Of a stretch of DNA of 64,000 nucleotides, positions 11,392-25,100 are shown one piece after another. The notes beneath the pieces were generated by a model. That model had not been told where the DNA came from. It searched no databases and saw nothing but the letters and a program-made list of their open reading frames with translations. A program made the position numbers and the translations under genes. Every line of letters begins with the position of its first letter. Positions within the stretch are counted from its first letter, which is position 1. This stretch comes from Plasmodium relictum (taxonomy: Eukaryota; Apicomplexa; Aconoidasida; Haemosporida; Plasmodiidae): the NCBI RefSeq assembly GCF_900005765.1, contig NC_041691.1, forward strand, positions 1,736,001 through 1,800,000, given 5' to 3'.

Positions 11392-13143
11392 AATATTTCT
11401 TTGTAATAAAATTACGCAAATTATACTTATTTACTCAAGTTTTAAGTAATATTAATATTTTATAAAACAATTCTCTTTAAAATACGATGTACAACAAAAA
11501 AATGACAAATAAAAAAAAAATGTTCCTTATATTTCAAGATTTGTTTAAGCTCATGTATATATATTAGAATTTTGACATGCCCTATAAATATATTTATATA
11601 TAGATATATATTTAAATAAATGTTTAATATAAAAATAACTATACTTAACCTCAATTATAGGAAATAATACTTCATTTTTTCAAAGTAAAAAAAAAAAAAA
11701 AATACTTTTCATAAGTATACTTACTCCATTTTTAATTTATCTTAATGATCACACTAATTCAAAAATAAAATTATCCAATTACTTCCAAAAATAAAAAATA
11801 AACAATACTGATACTTTTTATTTCGTTTTTTTTTATAATATAAAATAAAAAAAAAAGAAAAAGTTAACCAGATGATGCCTCATAAATTCAATATAACCCT
11901 GTTACAAAGTATAATAATCACGCATAATCAAATATAAGTATATTATTACTTAAATTTGGTCAAACTGTAGCACTTTTCTTACTGTTTTAAGAAAAAATTA
12001 TAAATTCTTATAATTAACTGCTAATACTACTCCATTGATTGTAATTTTGAATAACATTAAAATAAAAATAAAAGATATAAAATAAAAGATAAACTTAATA
12101 TAAATTAAATTTAATAAATAAAGGAGGTAAAAAAATGTGAAAATTTATCACAAAATAAAGCTTTTTTTTTATTTATTCATTTTTAAAGAAAAAAAAAAAT
12201 TATATATATAAATTAACAGACAAATATGATAGCTTCAAAATTTAAGAAATTACTTTTTTATGTATTGATGTACAATATTTTTTTTTTTACATGCATTAAT
12301 ATTAAAACTGTACCTTTTTTTTAAAATGACTTAATTTCATTAAAGTCATAAATATTACTCATTTTAAAAAAAAAAAATTATTTATAATTTTTTTTTTTTA
12401 AATATGCATTTAAAAATTTTGTAAAATAAAAAAGGAAAAAGATAATCTCTTCGATTAAAAAAATTTTTTTTTTTTATAACAATCTTTTGTTTTTAATTAA
12501 AATAAACGCATAAATTAATTTTTTTTTTTTTTTTTTACTTTAAAATGACGATTCTTTTTGGCATTTTATATAAAGTATAAATTTAAAAATATAATATTTT
12601 TATTCTTGTTAAAGGATATATCACATAATTTTTTAATTTATAAAAATGAATTTGTGATATATATTAATAAATTTTATTAAAAAAAAAAATTAGGTTTATG
12701 AAATATTTCATGGGAATAGCATAAAAGCATTTTAACTTAATAATTTTACTTTAATATCTTAAGTACATTTCAATTATAATTTTCCCTATTTAAAAATTAA
12801 AAGAAATGTCTCATTATCTTTTTATTTATTATTTTTTTTTTAATGAATATATATATATATATTTGAAAAATATCCATTGATAAATTAATCAAAAAAGATT
12901 TTAAAATTTATTAATAAAACTATATATATGCTGTAATATAAATCATATTAAGGATATGGAAAAAAAAAATTTAGTATAATATATATATATATATATATAT
13001 TGCAAATAATATAAATGGTATCTTTATGATAAAGAAATTTATAAAATTTGTGAAGATATTTTCAATTTTATAATGAAAATTAATATTTACTTTTAATCTT
13101 ATATTGAAAAAAATTATGAGAAAATAATATTAATTATTAAAAA

Positions 13144-13200
13144 AAAAAGAATTTTATTTCACATGGTTCTCAGAATATACTGTGAAATGAAGTTTTTTTT
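13144..13200 (+). other. Predicted stem-loop (20 consecutive pairs, 17-nt loop)
   Basis: Positions 13144-13163 pair with 13181-13200. The apical eight pairs are perfect ATTTCACA/TGTGAAAT. The lower twelve are A/T pairs with three G-U wobbles if read on the plus strand. The loop contains TTC-TCA-GAA, which could extend the stem. On the minus strand the wobbles become A-C mismatches, so a plus-strand RNA is favoured. A/T runs make chance pairing likely enough that this stays tentative. Confidence 0.35.
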
Positions 13201-13438
13201 ATATATTTATAATATTTATTTTTATTTTTATTTTTTTTCTTTAATTATTTCATCAAGTGGAATGTTTTTACTAATTTGTTAAATATTACTGAATTAAAGT
13301 CTATTATAAAAAAGATAAAGAAAAAGTATATTTTAAAAACATTTTATTATCTTCATTATTTAACATGTACATATATTTTTAAATTATTTTTTTTTGTTGT
13401 TGTTGTGTTATTACTCAATTGCTCCTGTATTTTTATTA

Positions 13439-13441
<3 letters not shown>

Positions 13442-13486
<45 letters not shown>
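13442..13486. repeat. (TA)n microsatellite downstream of SPT6
   Basis: About 22 uninterrupted TA units, 45 bp past the SPT6 stop codon on its 3' side. Confidence 0.95.
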
Positions 13487-13489
<3 letters not shown>

Positions 13490-13530
13490 CTTATGCATTA
13501 ATGAATATTTTATATAGCTGGATTATTAAA

Positions 13531-16500
13531 TCAATTTTTTATTCCTTTAATTTTTTTATATTCTTCCATTTTCTTCTTTTTTTCGTTCATATACTCTTGT
13601 CTTTCATTCTGACGACTCCAATACCCTTTTTCTTTCCACCAGTTGATTAAGTTTTTAAAACTTTTTTCCATTTTTGTCCAAAGTTTAAAAGATTTATGAT
13701 CAACATAAATAGAATCGTGAAGTACTATTAAATCTTTTTGTTGATATACATTATTGAAATTGGAATATAAATGTTGATGATGATTATACGGTGGAATAAC
13801 CATTAATGTAAATCTTAATGGATTAAAATCTTGAATATTTTTTTCTGTTTCATTTTTATTTTTTGGTGATAACATAGGGGGTACAACAGACCAAACAATA
13901 TTATCAGGTTTCAACAAGCTTTCTTGATATAATTCTTTCCTTACTTCTTCAATAGTTTTTCGTTTTTTACATTTAGGATGCTTGTATATTTCTAATAAGT
14001 TTTTTTTTAAATTTTCACATAAAATAGAAATTATTTGATCTATTGAATTAAATTGCTCATTATTGATTATGTATATATGTTGTAATGATTGCATATTTTT
14101 ACTTAAATTATTAAGTTGAATATTTTTTTCCAATATAGTAAATTTTGCCACAATAAAAGGATTGTCACTGGTTTTAATAAGTAAATATAATTTATTTATT
14201 TCATTTGATGGATATATAATGGCTTCACCAATTGATATATTTTGTTGTTTTAAATATGCATGAACTTCATGATAATTCCACAATTTAAAATTTGGATGAT
14301 TAACAAATTTTTTATTTTGATAATATTTATTTTTATTTTTAATTTTAATTCTTTGATCGTCATCGCATTCTTCAAAATCTTCATTGTCATTTAACTTTTT
14401 AAAGTGATTTTCAATGAAATTATTGTTATCATGATTTATATCTAATTCTATTAAAGGTGATAAATTATCATAATTAAAAGGATATTTTAAATTTTCTAAA
14501 AAAATTTGTTTTTTTATTTTTTTGATATTTTCTTCAGTTACAACTACATGAAAATTAGTTTCAAATTTATTATCCAAATTATAATTAATAGTTACTATTC
14601 TTCCTTTAATTAATTCACCTATTATTGAATTATTTATATTCTGAATATCTTTCATATTGTCATTCTTATTATAAAAATTATTTCTATTAATAGAGTTTAT
14701 GTTTTCAAGGTTTGCGTTAATGAGATTCATTTTTTCATTGAAATAATTTCTTAATTGTCTTAAAAATTCTTTTGAGTCATTAATTACCCCTCTAACGTTG
14801 TATGGCAGTATTGTAACTTTTATATAATTATTGTTTTTATTTATATAATTTATTCTGCATACTACTTCTGATCCAATCGTTAAATTTTCTTTTTTTTCAT
14901 TTATAATTAAATAAAATAACTCTTCTTCTTTTTTCTTTTCATAGTTATAACGGTAATCTTTATATGGATGTAATAATTCATTTTTTATAAATTTTAAATA
15001 AGGATATATATAAATTTTTTTTTCTTCGTAAATTTTTCTCGAATATTCTTTTATTTCCATATTTTTTATAAACTTTTTTTTGTCAATAATATAGTTAACA
15101 ATATCATATGTATTAGTATTTTTTAAAAAGTTATTCTTCTTATCAACTGAATTTTTAATAAGTTCATGTATTATATTATAACAGTTTAATGGATGTATTC
15201 TTGTATTATCTAACGCTTCAACATACTCATCTCTATTTCCAATTATTCTAATAAAAGAAGAACAATTTCTATATACGCATTTTCCAATTAAATTTTTATT
15301 AGATGATAATGTTAGCAAATCTTCACGAGTATTTAAATTTTTACTATGCAATAATTTCATTAACTCTTCTCCCTTTCTTAAACCTAAACCAGATATATAG
15401 CTTATCATTTTTCCTAAATGTTTTTTTTTTTTCTTTAAAAAATTTATATCGCATCCTGTTTTATTAACAACATCAATAATAATTCTAAGAAATAATGATT
15501 CTAATTTATAGCTACATATATATTTTTGTAAATCATGTAAACATATGTTAAACATGTTTCTATTTTCTTCATCAAATAATGAAATCAAAACACATAATGG
15601 GTTTTGAATGAAACGGCACAGAGATAAGCAAACCAATGCTTCTCTTGAATATTTATTAGTTAAATCAATGCTATATTTTAAGCTATTTGTAACTATACAA
15701 GGGATATATAAATTTTCAGGTATAATCATATATTTATGATTATTTTTGTTATTATTATTTTTATTTTTATTTCTATTTCCATTATTATCATTATTATAAC
15801 CATGACTATTATTATTCAATAAATCTACTATATATGAATAAATTAAATATGAATGAACATCTCTAATTCCAACAACTATTATATCTGGTTTAATTTTTTT
15901 TAAAAGAAACATAAATATGTTTATATCTTTTGATATTTTTTCTTTTTCTAGTGCTGTTTTTTCTTTTTTTATAACATCTAAATATATATTATCTAAATGT
16001 TTATATTCAATTATATCTCCATATATATCACATGCCATTATATGCAACCTTATACTAAAGTTAATATTTTCACAGACAATTGATATAACTTCGTAAACAT
16101 TATGATTTTTTTTGATATTTTTTAATATAGATTGTTTTTTTTTTTCTTCATCATTTTTATTAGAAATGTAGCTTTTTTCTGATTTATCAGAGAAATTATC
16201 AGAACTTGAATTTTTTTTATAATTATTTTCTTTTTCTTTTAATTCATCTGATTTATATATGCTATCATCTGAAGAATGTGAAGAATGAAATAAATTAGAT
16301 TTGTAGGAATCCTTGTAATATTTTTTATCTTTTTTTTTTTTTCTTTTTTTTTCTTTTTTTCTTTCTCTACTTTTTTCTTCCTTTTCTCTTTCGTTATTTC
16401 TATTGCTTGAATCACTACTATATGATTCACTATAATACTTTTTTTTATTCTTCTTATAATTGTTATCTCTCTTATTATTACTATCTTCATCATCGTATTT

Positions 16501-19500
16501 TGAGTGAGATTCTTTGCTTCTAGAATCGGAAGAATAATCATTATCACCTAAACTTTCCATATCTTTATTTTTTTTTGCTTTTTTTTTTCGTTCTTCATTA
16601 TAATTTCTTAATATTTTAATTGGTTTCACATTTAAAGTTAAATAAAAAGATTGATGTATATATATCATTAGCCAATTTTGAGCACTAGCTAACAATAAGT
16701 TTTCAACATTTTTTTTAAATAAAGGTAGCAATTCAACACATAAAAAGTTATTTAAGATTTTTTTTTGTATATATACAAAAATATTATTGTTTTCCATATC
16801 ATTATAACAATATGCATATGATAATTGCTGTAATATATTATTTATCCATTCATTATCCATTGTTTCCGCTTTTATTAATTTATTCTTTTCTTTTTCAAAA
16901 TAATTTTTAACATCTCTTTCAGTTTTTTTTTTCTTCTTTTTTGGTTTTTCTCTTTCATTAAAATCTTCATTTTTCCATGGAACGTTTTCATGTGGCAATA
17001 TAGGGTGAATTATTAAATTAACTAATCTATTTTCTTTATTTTTGAGAATTTCTAAATAAATATGCTTATATTTATGCAAATTATAGTAATTCTCTAATTC
17101 TTTTTTTTTTATGTCGATATTAATATCACTTTCATCTAATTGCGTATTAAAAAAGTCTACATTATAATTATGTATATAACAAGGGTCGTGAGTCATCTCA
17201 AATATATCTGTTTTATTGTTTTTATTACAATCTGAATCATTTTTTAATAAATCATTATTCTGATATTTGCTATTTATATCCTTAATAAAATTGTTTCTAT
17301 CTGAATAATAGAGTAAATGGTGAATAGGAAACCTATATAGTCGATAAGAGAAATAATCAATGTTACTTACATCTATTTGTGCCTCCCCTTGATTTGTGCT
17401 TACAGTAGTTAAAGAAGCATATTTGAGAAAAAAAAATCTAAATATATATTTTATACATGGGTGGCTAGCTAATAACTTGGAATAATAACATATCAATGTT
17501 TTAAATATTTCTTTGTTATTTGATATATCTCTTGAAAAAAAAGATTTGCACCAATCTTCAATTTGGCTTTGTATATTTAAATCATTAACATATATCTCCG
17601 GTATATTAGTTACTATATTTTTTATCTTAGAACAGTTATATTTAAAAATTGTTAAATTTTCTTTTTCATTTTTTTCCTGAATGTTAATATCATTATTGTC
17701 TTCCTTTGAATATTTTTTACTTTGATTATTCTTTTTATCTGCATCATATATTTTCTCATTTTTTATTAAGTCATAAATATACGATATATTTTCGTAAAAT
17801 TCTTCAGTTGTTAGTAAATATTCATCCCATATATTGAAATTATTTTTTTTAACATATTCGAGAAATAGCAAACCAGGGATACTTTTTTCATTATACTTTT
17901 TACTTTCTATTTTTTTTGTCTGCTTATTTTCTCTTTCATCTTCCTCTTTTTTTTTATCTTCTAACATATCTTCACCAAATAAATCATCCTTTAAATATAT
18001 ATCATTATTATTTGCATAATCATTTTCATCATTTAGCATATTATTGTTGTATACATTATTACATTCATCTTTTACTAAATCATTTTTTATGCACAAACTA
18101 GAACTATCATTTACATTTTCAAATAAATTACTATTTTCTTCATTATTTATTCCAAAATCATTTTTTTTTTCTGTTATAATTTCTTTTTTGGCAATATCCT
18201 CATATTCATTGTTATCATATTCCTTTTTATTCAAATTACTACTTCTCTCCCCATTCATGCCTAAGTAACCATTATATTCTTCATTATCCATATCTTCTTT
18301 GGAGTAATCATCTCCTGTATTTATATTTTGTGTATTATTTTTGTTTCTTTCTTCGATATCTCCCAAAATAGTATCAAAATTTTCGTATCCTTCTTTTTTG
18401 TCATTATATTTAATATCTGAATCAAAATAATTATTATAGTTTATTTCTTTTATTTCATTGATGTCATTTATTTGTTTTATGTCATTTTCACCATCTATGC
18501 ATTTGATACCATTATCATTTTTATATAATTCTTCATTATTTTCAATTTCCAGAATTTTACTTTTTATGAATTTGTTATTTCCATTAATTAAATTATACTT
18601 CATATAATAATAATAAATATTAACATCGTCATAATATATTTCATTATATTTATTAAGAATATCAAAAACATTGGAATGTATATTATAATTATTATCCAAT
18701 TTTTTTAATTTACTTTTTAATTTTCTTATTTTTATAAACATTTTATACCATAAATTATCCAGTTCATAAATATCCCATAAAATATTAATGTTAAATGGAG
18801 GAAAAATAAGATATGATTTATGAAAAAAAATAAAAGGAATTTCATTTTTATATTTTATCATCATGTTTAAAGTTAATATACATTTTTTAATTAGAAATTT
18901 ATCGGACAAAAATTCGTTTATATTTATATCATAGGTATTATCGTAAGCTTCTTGAATCATTTTTTCAAAATTCTTATAAGTAAAGTAATTTGGATATTTT
19001 TCTTTCAATTTAGTTAAAATCCATTTTGATTCAATAAGCAACATTTTTTTTGTTAGCTTAATTTTTCTTCTTTTATATGCAAAATAATATCGTTCTGGCA
19101 TATCTGAATATCTTATAAGATCATCTTTTCTTGTTAGTAATTGATTTACCGTTTCATCAGGTTCGGCAAATTTCTTCCATTTGCTATCTATCCTATCTAA
19201 GCTTAATTTTTTTTTTTTTTTGCTAATTATTTTGGATTTTTCTTTTTTAACAATACTTTCTTCATCGTCAAATAAGTTTGAACCTTTTGTTTTATCCGCA
19301 TTTTCATCTTCAATACTTAATATTTTTTTTTTTTTTTTTTTATAATATTTTTCTTCACTATATTTGTCATCCTTAGATAAATCATCTTCATAATCTTCCG
19401 TTTCATCATATTCATCTTCATATACATCTTTATATTCTTCCTCATATTCCTTATCGTCTTCTTCACTTTCTTCTTCTTCCTCTTCTTCTTCATCTTCTTC

Positions 19501-20600
19501 CTCTTCTCCTTCCTCCTCATCTTCTTCTTCATAATCTTCTTCATCTTCCTCTTCTTCTACTTCTCCATATTCATATTTTTCATTTTCTATTTCATTTTTG
19601 TCATATTCATAATCTTCATCTTCTTCACTTTTCTTTTTTTCTATGTTTGCATTAATATCATCAAAGAAACTAACTAACTTCTTTTTTTTCTTTTTTTTAA
19701 TCTTATTTGAATCTTCGTCATTTAATATAATATCTTTTGATAATTGATCTTCTTCATAATCTTCATCTTCATCATTTTCGTAATCATATTTTTTTTTTTT
19801 TTTAGTTGGAGAAATATTAATAATATCTAAAACCGTATTTACGTCACCAAAAGTTTGGCTAATTATTTCATGAATATATGAATCTGTTTTATAAATGTTA
19901 TCGGAAGCTATATGATAACTTTCTTCATCATTTTCATTTTCTCTTGTATCAGATAAATTATCTTCATAATTAAATAAATTAGTTTTCAATTCACTTTTCT
20001 GTTTTTTTATTGGAACTTCACTATCATCAATGAAATAATCTTTATCTTTTAATACATCAATTTTATTTTCATTTTCATGTTTATGATATTCATTATCAAA
20101 ATCATCATCACTATCTTTGATTTTTTTTAATCTTCTATGTTTTGTGTCTTTTTCATTTCTAATGACTTGTATTCCTGTATTTTCTGCAATTAATTCCAAA
20201 TCTTCTTCATCTAAACTTTTATTTTCAAAATAATCATATTTTTTTTTTTTTTTTTTCTTTTTTTTTTTTTCTTTTTTTTCATCATCGTCCTCTTCATCTT
20301 CATCATCATCATCTTCTTCTTCCTCTTCTTCACTATCAACAATAAATCCTTTCATTTCATCATCATTTTCATCTTCCTCTTCCTCTTCATCTTCATCCTC
20401 CTCTTCATCTTCTTCATCCTCTTCATCCTCCTCTTCATCTTCTTCATTTTCATCTACTTCTTTCTCTTCATTTTCATTTTGTTCATCATCCTTTTTTTTA
20501 ATTTCTTTTTCAATTTCCTTAATTTTTATCTCATTACCACCTTTAATTTCTTCCTTATTTTTTAAATTTCCCCCTTCATCTTCATTTGGTTCTTTTATTG

Positions 20601-20639
<39 letters not shown>

Positions 20640-21003
20640 CATTACTTATTCTTAATTCTCTATAATCTTCCTTTTCATTCCTTACTTTTTCCATTTCTTC
20701 GTAATCATCGCTATAATCTTCATAAATAATTTTTTTACTTTTTTTATTAAAGATATAATTATTTGAAACTTTTTGGTCAGTTATTTCATTTTTTGAAAAT
20801 ACTTCTGAATTTTCTTGCGTATATATGTTTTCTATTTTATCATTTTCATCTTCTCCACTTCCTTTGAATTTTTTTTTTAATCTTTTAAAACTTTTGCTTA
20901 AATTTTCATTTTTTCTTTTTAAATTAATGGAATCTTTTTCATTATTAAGATTTTCGTCAATACTTTTTTCATTGACGTTTTTTTTTTGTTCTGCCATATC
21001 CAT
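13531..21003 (-). CDS. SPT6: Transcription elongation factor SPT6
   Basis: One uninterrupted 2490-residue frame. SPT6 is a nuclear histone chaperone that travels with RNA polymerase II. The order of parts fits the family: an acidic, disordered N-terminal third (about 1-600) with long Asp/Glu tracts; a conserved core starting near SKWKKFAEPDETVNQLL; a segment around residue 1331 (HPILPHENVPW); a YqgF-like region around 1650 (LHIMACDIYGDIIEYK); a helix-hairpin-helix at about 1850-1890 (GKMISYISGLGLRKGEELM); an S1-like region near 2040-2140; and tandem SH2 domains from about 2240 (FKLWNYHEVHAYLKQQN, then GEAIIYPS). Family proteins are about 1450-1730 residues. The excess is Asn-, Lys- and Ser-rich insertions at about 840-1080 and 1500-1620. 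It is divergent from the tubby gene. Confidence 0.92.
19400..20480 (-). repeat. Acidic/basic low-complexity tracts in the SPT6 N-terminus
   Basis: Runs of GAA/GAT codons encode Asp/Glu stretches at about 20280-20480 and 19430-19560. Lys homopolymers (for example 20240-20280) interrupt them. An (ATT)n run at 20604-20640 encodes Asn. They are probably replication-slippage tracts, and the acidity fits histone binding. Confidence 0.8.
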
Positions 21004-22105
21004 TTTTTCTTCATTACTTTATACTAGTAATTTAAATTGTACTTTATTATTAATTTTATATTTTTCATACTAATTTAATGGCAAAAATGTATAATAATAT
21101 ATAAATAGAAATTTTAATTAATTCATTTAAAAAAAAATTTTTTTTTTATTATTATATTACTATTTAATTTTAAAAGGTACTCTTTCAAGAAATTTATTCG
21201 TTTAATAAATTAAAAAAAAAAAAAATTTGCTAAATTAAGAATAATGCATTTTGATGAAAAAAAAAAAAAAAAAAACCTATTCTTTTTAAATATACATGCC
21301 ATAAAAAAAAAAAAAATAAAATAACTTTGTATGGTATTTTTTCTAAAAAGAATAAAGGAAAATGCATTCATTTACTGAATATATACTTTTTTTTTTTAAT
21401 CACCTTAAATGTTAAAATGAGGAACATTTTATAAATGTATTAAAAAAAAAATTTATTCTTTTTTCCATCATTTTTAAAAAAGTAATAAATATCAACCATA
21501 TTATTTTAGTAACTATAAAAATGCTTAGAAAAAAGTGTTCTTATAATTTCACTTGAATATAAAATGAGGAAATAATTTTTTTAAAATAAATATTTTATTG
21601 ATAAATGCTAACTTATTTTTTATTAAAAGATGAAAACAATAGAATAAGAGGAACTTCAACACTATGTTGATGTTTTTTTTTTTTTTTCTATTTGTTTCAC
21701 AATAAAACTATGTAATTAATTTACCAAATTTTTTGTGTATTATTCAAAAAAAAAAAAAAAAATAATCTCAATCTTTCAAATAATAATCTCAACATGCTAC
21801 ATTTCCTGATATCAACAAAACATTTTTGTTTGTATTTTTTTTTTAGTCTACGATGAATTTTACATTAAAAATTATTTTATTTTGTATTATTATTATTTTT
21901 TTTTTTTTAATATAATACTTCATTGAAAAAACCTATATTTCTGCTTTTTATTGTCAGAAAAAATATGATTTTAATTATATTTAGAGTTTATTTTCTTTGT
22001 AGGAAATACAAAATTTATTGATAATATATATATATATATATATTTATGCATATAAATAATTTTTTTATTTAAAATATATTAAGAAACAAAAAAAAAAAAA
22101 AAAAG
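21004..22105. promoter_or_regulatory. Divergent intergenic region between SPT6 (-) and the tubby gene (+)
   Basis: 1.1 kb rich in A/T homopolymers. A direct repeat AATAATCTCAA occurs at 21762 and again at 21781. No coding exon is supportable. Both promoters must lie here. Confidence 0.5.
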
Positions 22106-25100
22106 ATGAATTATAAAAACAACTGGAAAGAGAGACAAGATCGTCTAGAAAATATAATAAAAAAAGAATTCTTTTTTAAATCAAGTTTAAAGAGAGAATA
22201 CGAAGAATCTATAACAGGTGGTTTTATAGTAAACAATAAATATACCTTAAAAGAAAGTTATGAATGCTCGAAATGTGAATATGTTATATTAATAATAACA
22301 GAATATATAAAAAAAGAATGTGTACTGGATAATTATATTTTAGCTTATAGAAAGCTGTATGAAAATATAGAATATTATTTTAATAAGATTTCTAAGAAAT
22401 CGGATATTGACTATTTAATTGATAATTATTTTTTAAAGAGAAATATATCATTAAATAAAAAACCAAAAAATAGAAATAATACAGAGAAAAATTATATAGA
22501 AATGGAAACATACACTATATCTATTATACTAAAAATAAAAAAATATATTTTGAATGCGATTCCTATGCTAAAAAATATTATAGAAAACTTGAAATTTCAT
22601 GACAGCAATTTTTATATTAGTAATAGAATTGGAATAATAGAAAATTTAAAAAAAAAAATTTTCGATTACTCTTGTAAAAAGAAAAAAAATATTCAGATTC
22701 CATGTAGTTACACCAATTTTTACGGAAAGCTTGATACGTCATTTGGTAGCAATGTTAAGAATAAGTGTTATGATTACAATACCACCAATATTAATTATAA
22801 TTTGAATTCTAATAATTCTAATAATAATAATTTCAGCATTAATATATGCAATAATAATTATAACGATCAGTATTCATACTTAGAAACAGATAATGAAAAC
22901 AGCGGAAATCAGCATATGAATTCAACTGAAAATATGAATGATAATAAATACAAAAATTATAATTGTAACTTATACTATAGTGATGGTAGAAATAGAGAAC
23001 ATGAATACATGCATTTACAGAGTTTTAATGATTCTAATAGATGCACTACATCATTGAAGAAATTTTATGAAATAAAAATAACAACAAATAAAAACTTAGT
23101 TAGTCTAAAGAGTATTCTTCTTTTGATTGAAATTATCTTTTTATTACGTTCATACTTCATTAAATTTGAAGTAGAAAATAAAAAGAATGAAAAAATTAAT
23201 TTTTTTCAACTTCATGAACACAGAAAAAATATTATTTGCGATGAAATAAACTATGAGCTATTTTACAATATAATTTTAGGTAAACTAAGAAAAAAAAAAA
23301 AAAATGAAGAAGAAAATTATTTTCAAAAAGACAAAAACATAAAATTAAACCAAAATGAAAAATATAATAAAAGCTATGAAAAACAAAATAGCAATATTCT
23401 ATATAGCAATGACTTTGCATATAATAGGGAATCTTGCTTAAATTACGAAAATAATAATTATATTTCAGACAACGAAGATAATTATTCATCTAATAATAAA
23501 AATATGTATTCATCAAATGAAAAAAACAATTATTTATCTAATAATGAAGGTGTTCATTTATTCAAGAATATAAATAATGACTCCTTCAATAATACTTTTC
23601 CAAATGAAAATAGCAATAATAATGTACCTTGTGTAAATTTTTCAAAAGAGAAGAAAGCTATTAATAATTTAAGCGAAAAACAAATAAATAAAATCAATGA
23701 GTATATAAATTATTTGTTTATAAATATTATAGAAGAATGTGATACTTATTTTAGTATTGAATTTTTATACACATTGCACATATTTCAATTCAATTTCTTG
23801 TTTAATATTTTTAAAAACCTATTGTTAAAGACAAATGTAGAAGATCACATAATCATAATGTTAACTTATTGTGCTTGTAGTATTCAAAATAAAGAAATAA
23901 TTGATTATTGCTTTTGGAAATTGATAAGTATATTTGAAAGAGAAACAATACCTAATAGTTGGATAAGATTAGATAAAATAAATAATCAATTAAAAAATTA
24001 TAAAGAAATTAGTTTTAAGGCAAAGGAAAATGGGGGAAAAAAAAATTATTCTAATAGCATATTTTATGAAACATTAAATATTACTAAAGAGAATGAAATT
24101 GAAAATAATTTAAGTGAAATAGACATCAATAGAGGAAATATTTATTTTAAGAGAAATTTAATCGACAAAAATGTATTTAAAAACTCTATAAATAACACAA
24201 AAAAAGAATTCGATAACTGTAATGATATACCAAAGGGTTATATTATTAATGAATTGCAAAGATTAAGAAATTTTAATGATCATTATTCATGCTGCTATAT
24301 TTTAAAGAACAATAAAAAACATAAAATATTAATGGGTTTTAAAAAGAGAGGAGAAAATAAAGTGTATATATATAAATATGATAAAAAAATTAAAAAAAAA
24401 TTTAAAACATTAAAAACATTTTTCAATATATCAGGTTTCCTGGGTGTATTAATATGTAATTTTACTGGTATGAAAATTAAAATATATGATAACGGAATAT
24501 CAGAAAAATTTTCGAATTTTTTTCCTAGTTTTGAGAGAAAGAATGTAATAACAATTACTTTTGAATCCAACATAATAAGTGAATTACCAAGACATTTCAT
24601 ATGCAATATATATAAAGAAAATAAAAATATAAAATTTATTTATGAGAACAAATGCCCTATATGGAATGAAGAAAAAGAAATTTATGAATTACCTTTTTAT
24701 GGAAGAGTAAAATTAGCTAGTGCAAAAAATTTACAACTTATTTTAAGAAAATGTATTATTCGTCAATCAAAAAAAGAATTATTTTTAAATAAAAATATAA
24801 ATGATGTTATTGAATATATGACTAGCGAAAATAACCAAAAAAGTTATGAAAACGATAATTCAACAGAATATAATGATAATACTTTATATAAAAAAAATTC
24901 CCAAATGCTTCAAGATAAAGATGTTAAAAATGAAAAAAAAAGTGGTAACAAATTTTCATTTGATGTTATAAAAAATAATTCAAAAAAAGAGGAAAAAAAA
25001 TTCGAAATTATAAATAAAGATGAAGAAGAAATATTTTTAATATTTGGAAAAAACTCAAAAGATTATTTTACTTTAGATTTTCGTCATCCCCTATCAACTT

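Larger units (their letters stand above)
11392..13530. other. Long intergenic region between GDPD (-) and SPT6 (-)
   Basis: 2.1 kb without a supportable protein gene. It should hold the GDPD promoter and 5' UTR (left part) and the SPT6 3' UTR (right part). Internal points of note are a patch of less A/T-rich sequence at about 11860-12060, a 20-pair inverted repeat at 13144-13200, and a (TA)n run at 13442-13486. A 64-codon hydrophobic frame at 11460-11654 looks like chance. Confidence 0.5.

Noticed and set aside
11460-11654. 64-codon hydrophobic frame upstream of GDPD
   Set aside because: Looks like a membrane protein only because A/T-rich codons give Ile/Phe/Leu/Tyr; no conserved feature and probably within the GDPD 5' UTR.
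13276-13650. 124-codon plus-strand frame containing a Tyr-Ile repeat
   Set aside because: Generated by the (TA)n microsatellite and the antisense of the SPT6 3' end.
20225-20480. Long Asp/Glu and Lys runs considered as possible assembly artefact or separate gene
   Set aside because: The SPT6 frame is open across them and acidic N-termini are normal for SPT6.
21762-21791. Direct repeat AATAATCTCAA, two copies 19 bp apart, considered as a protein-binding site
   Set aside because: Short, A/T-rich and isolated; chance is likely.
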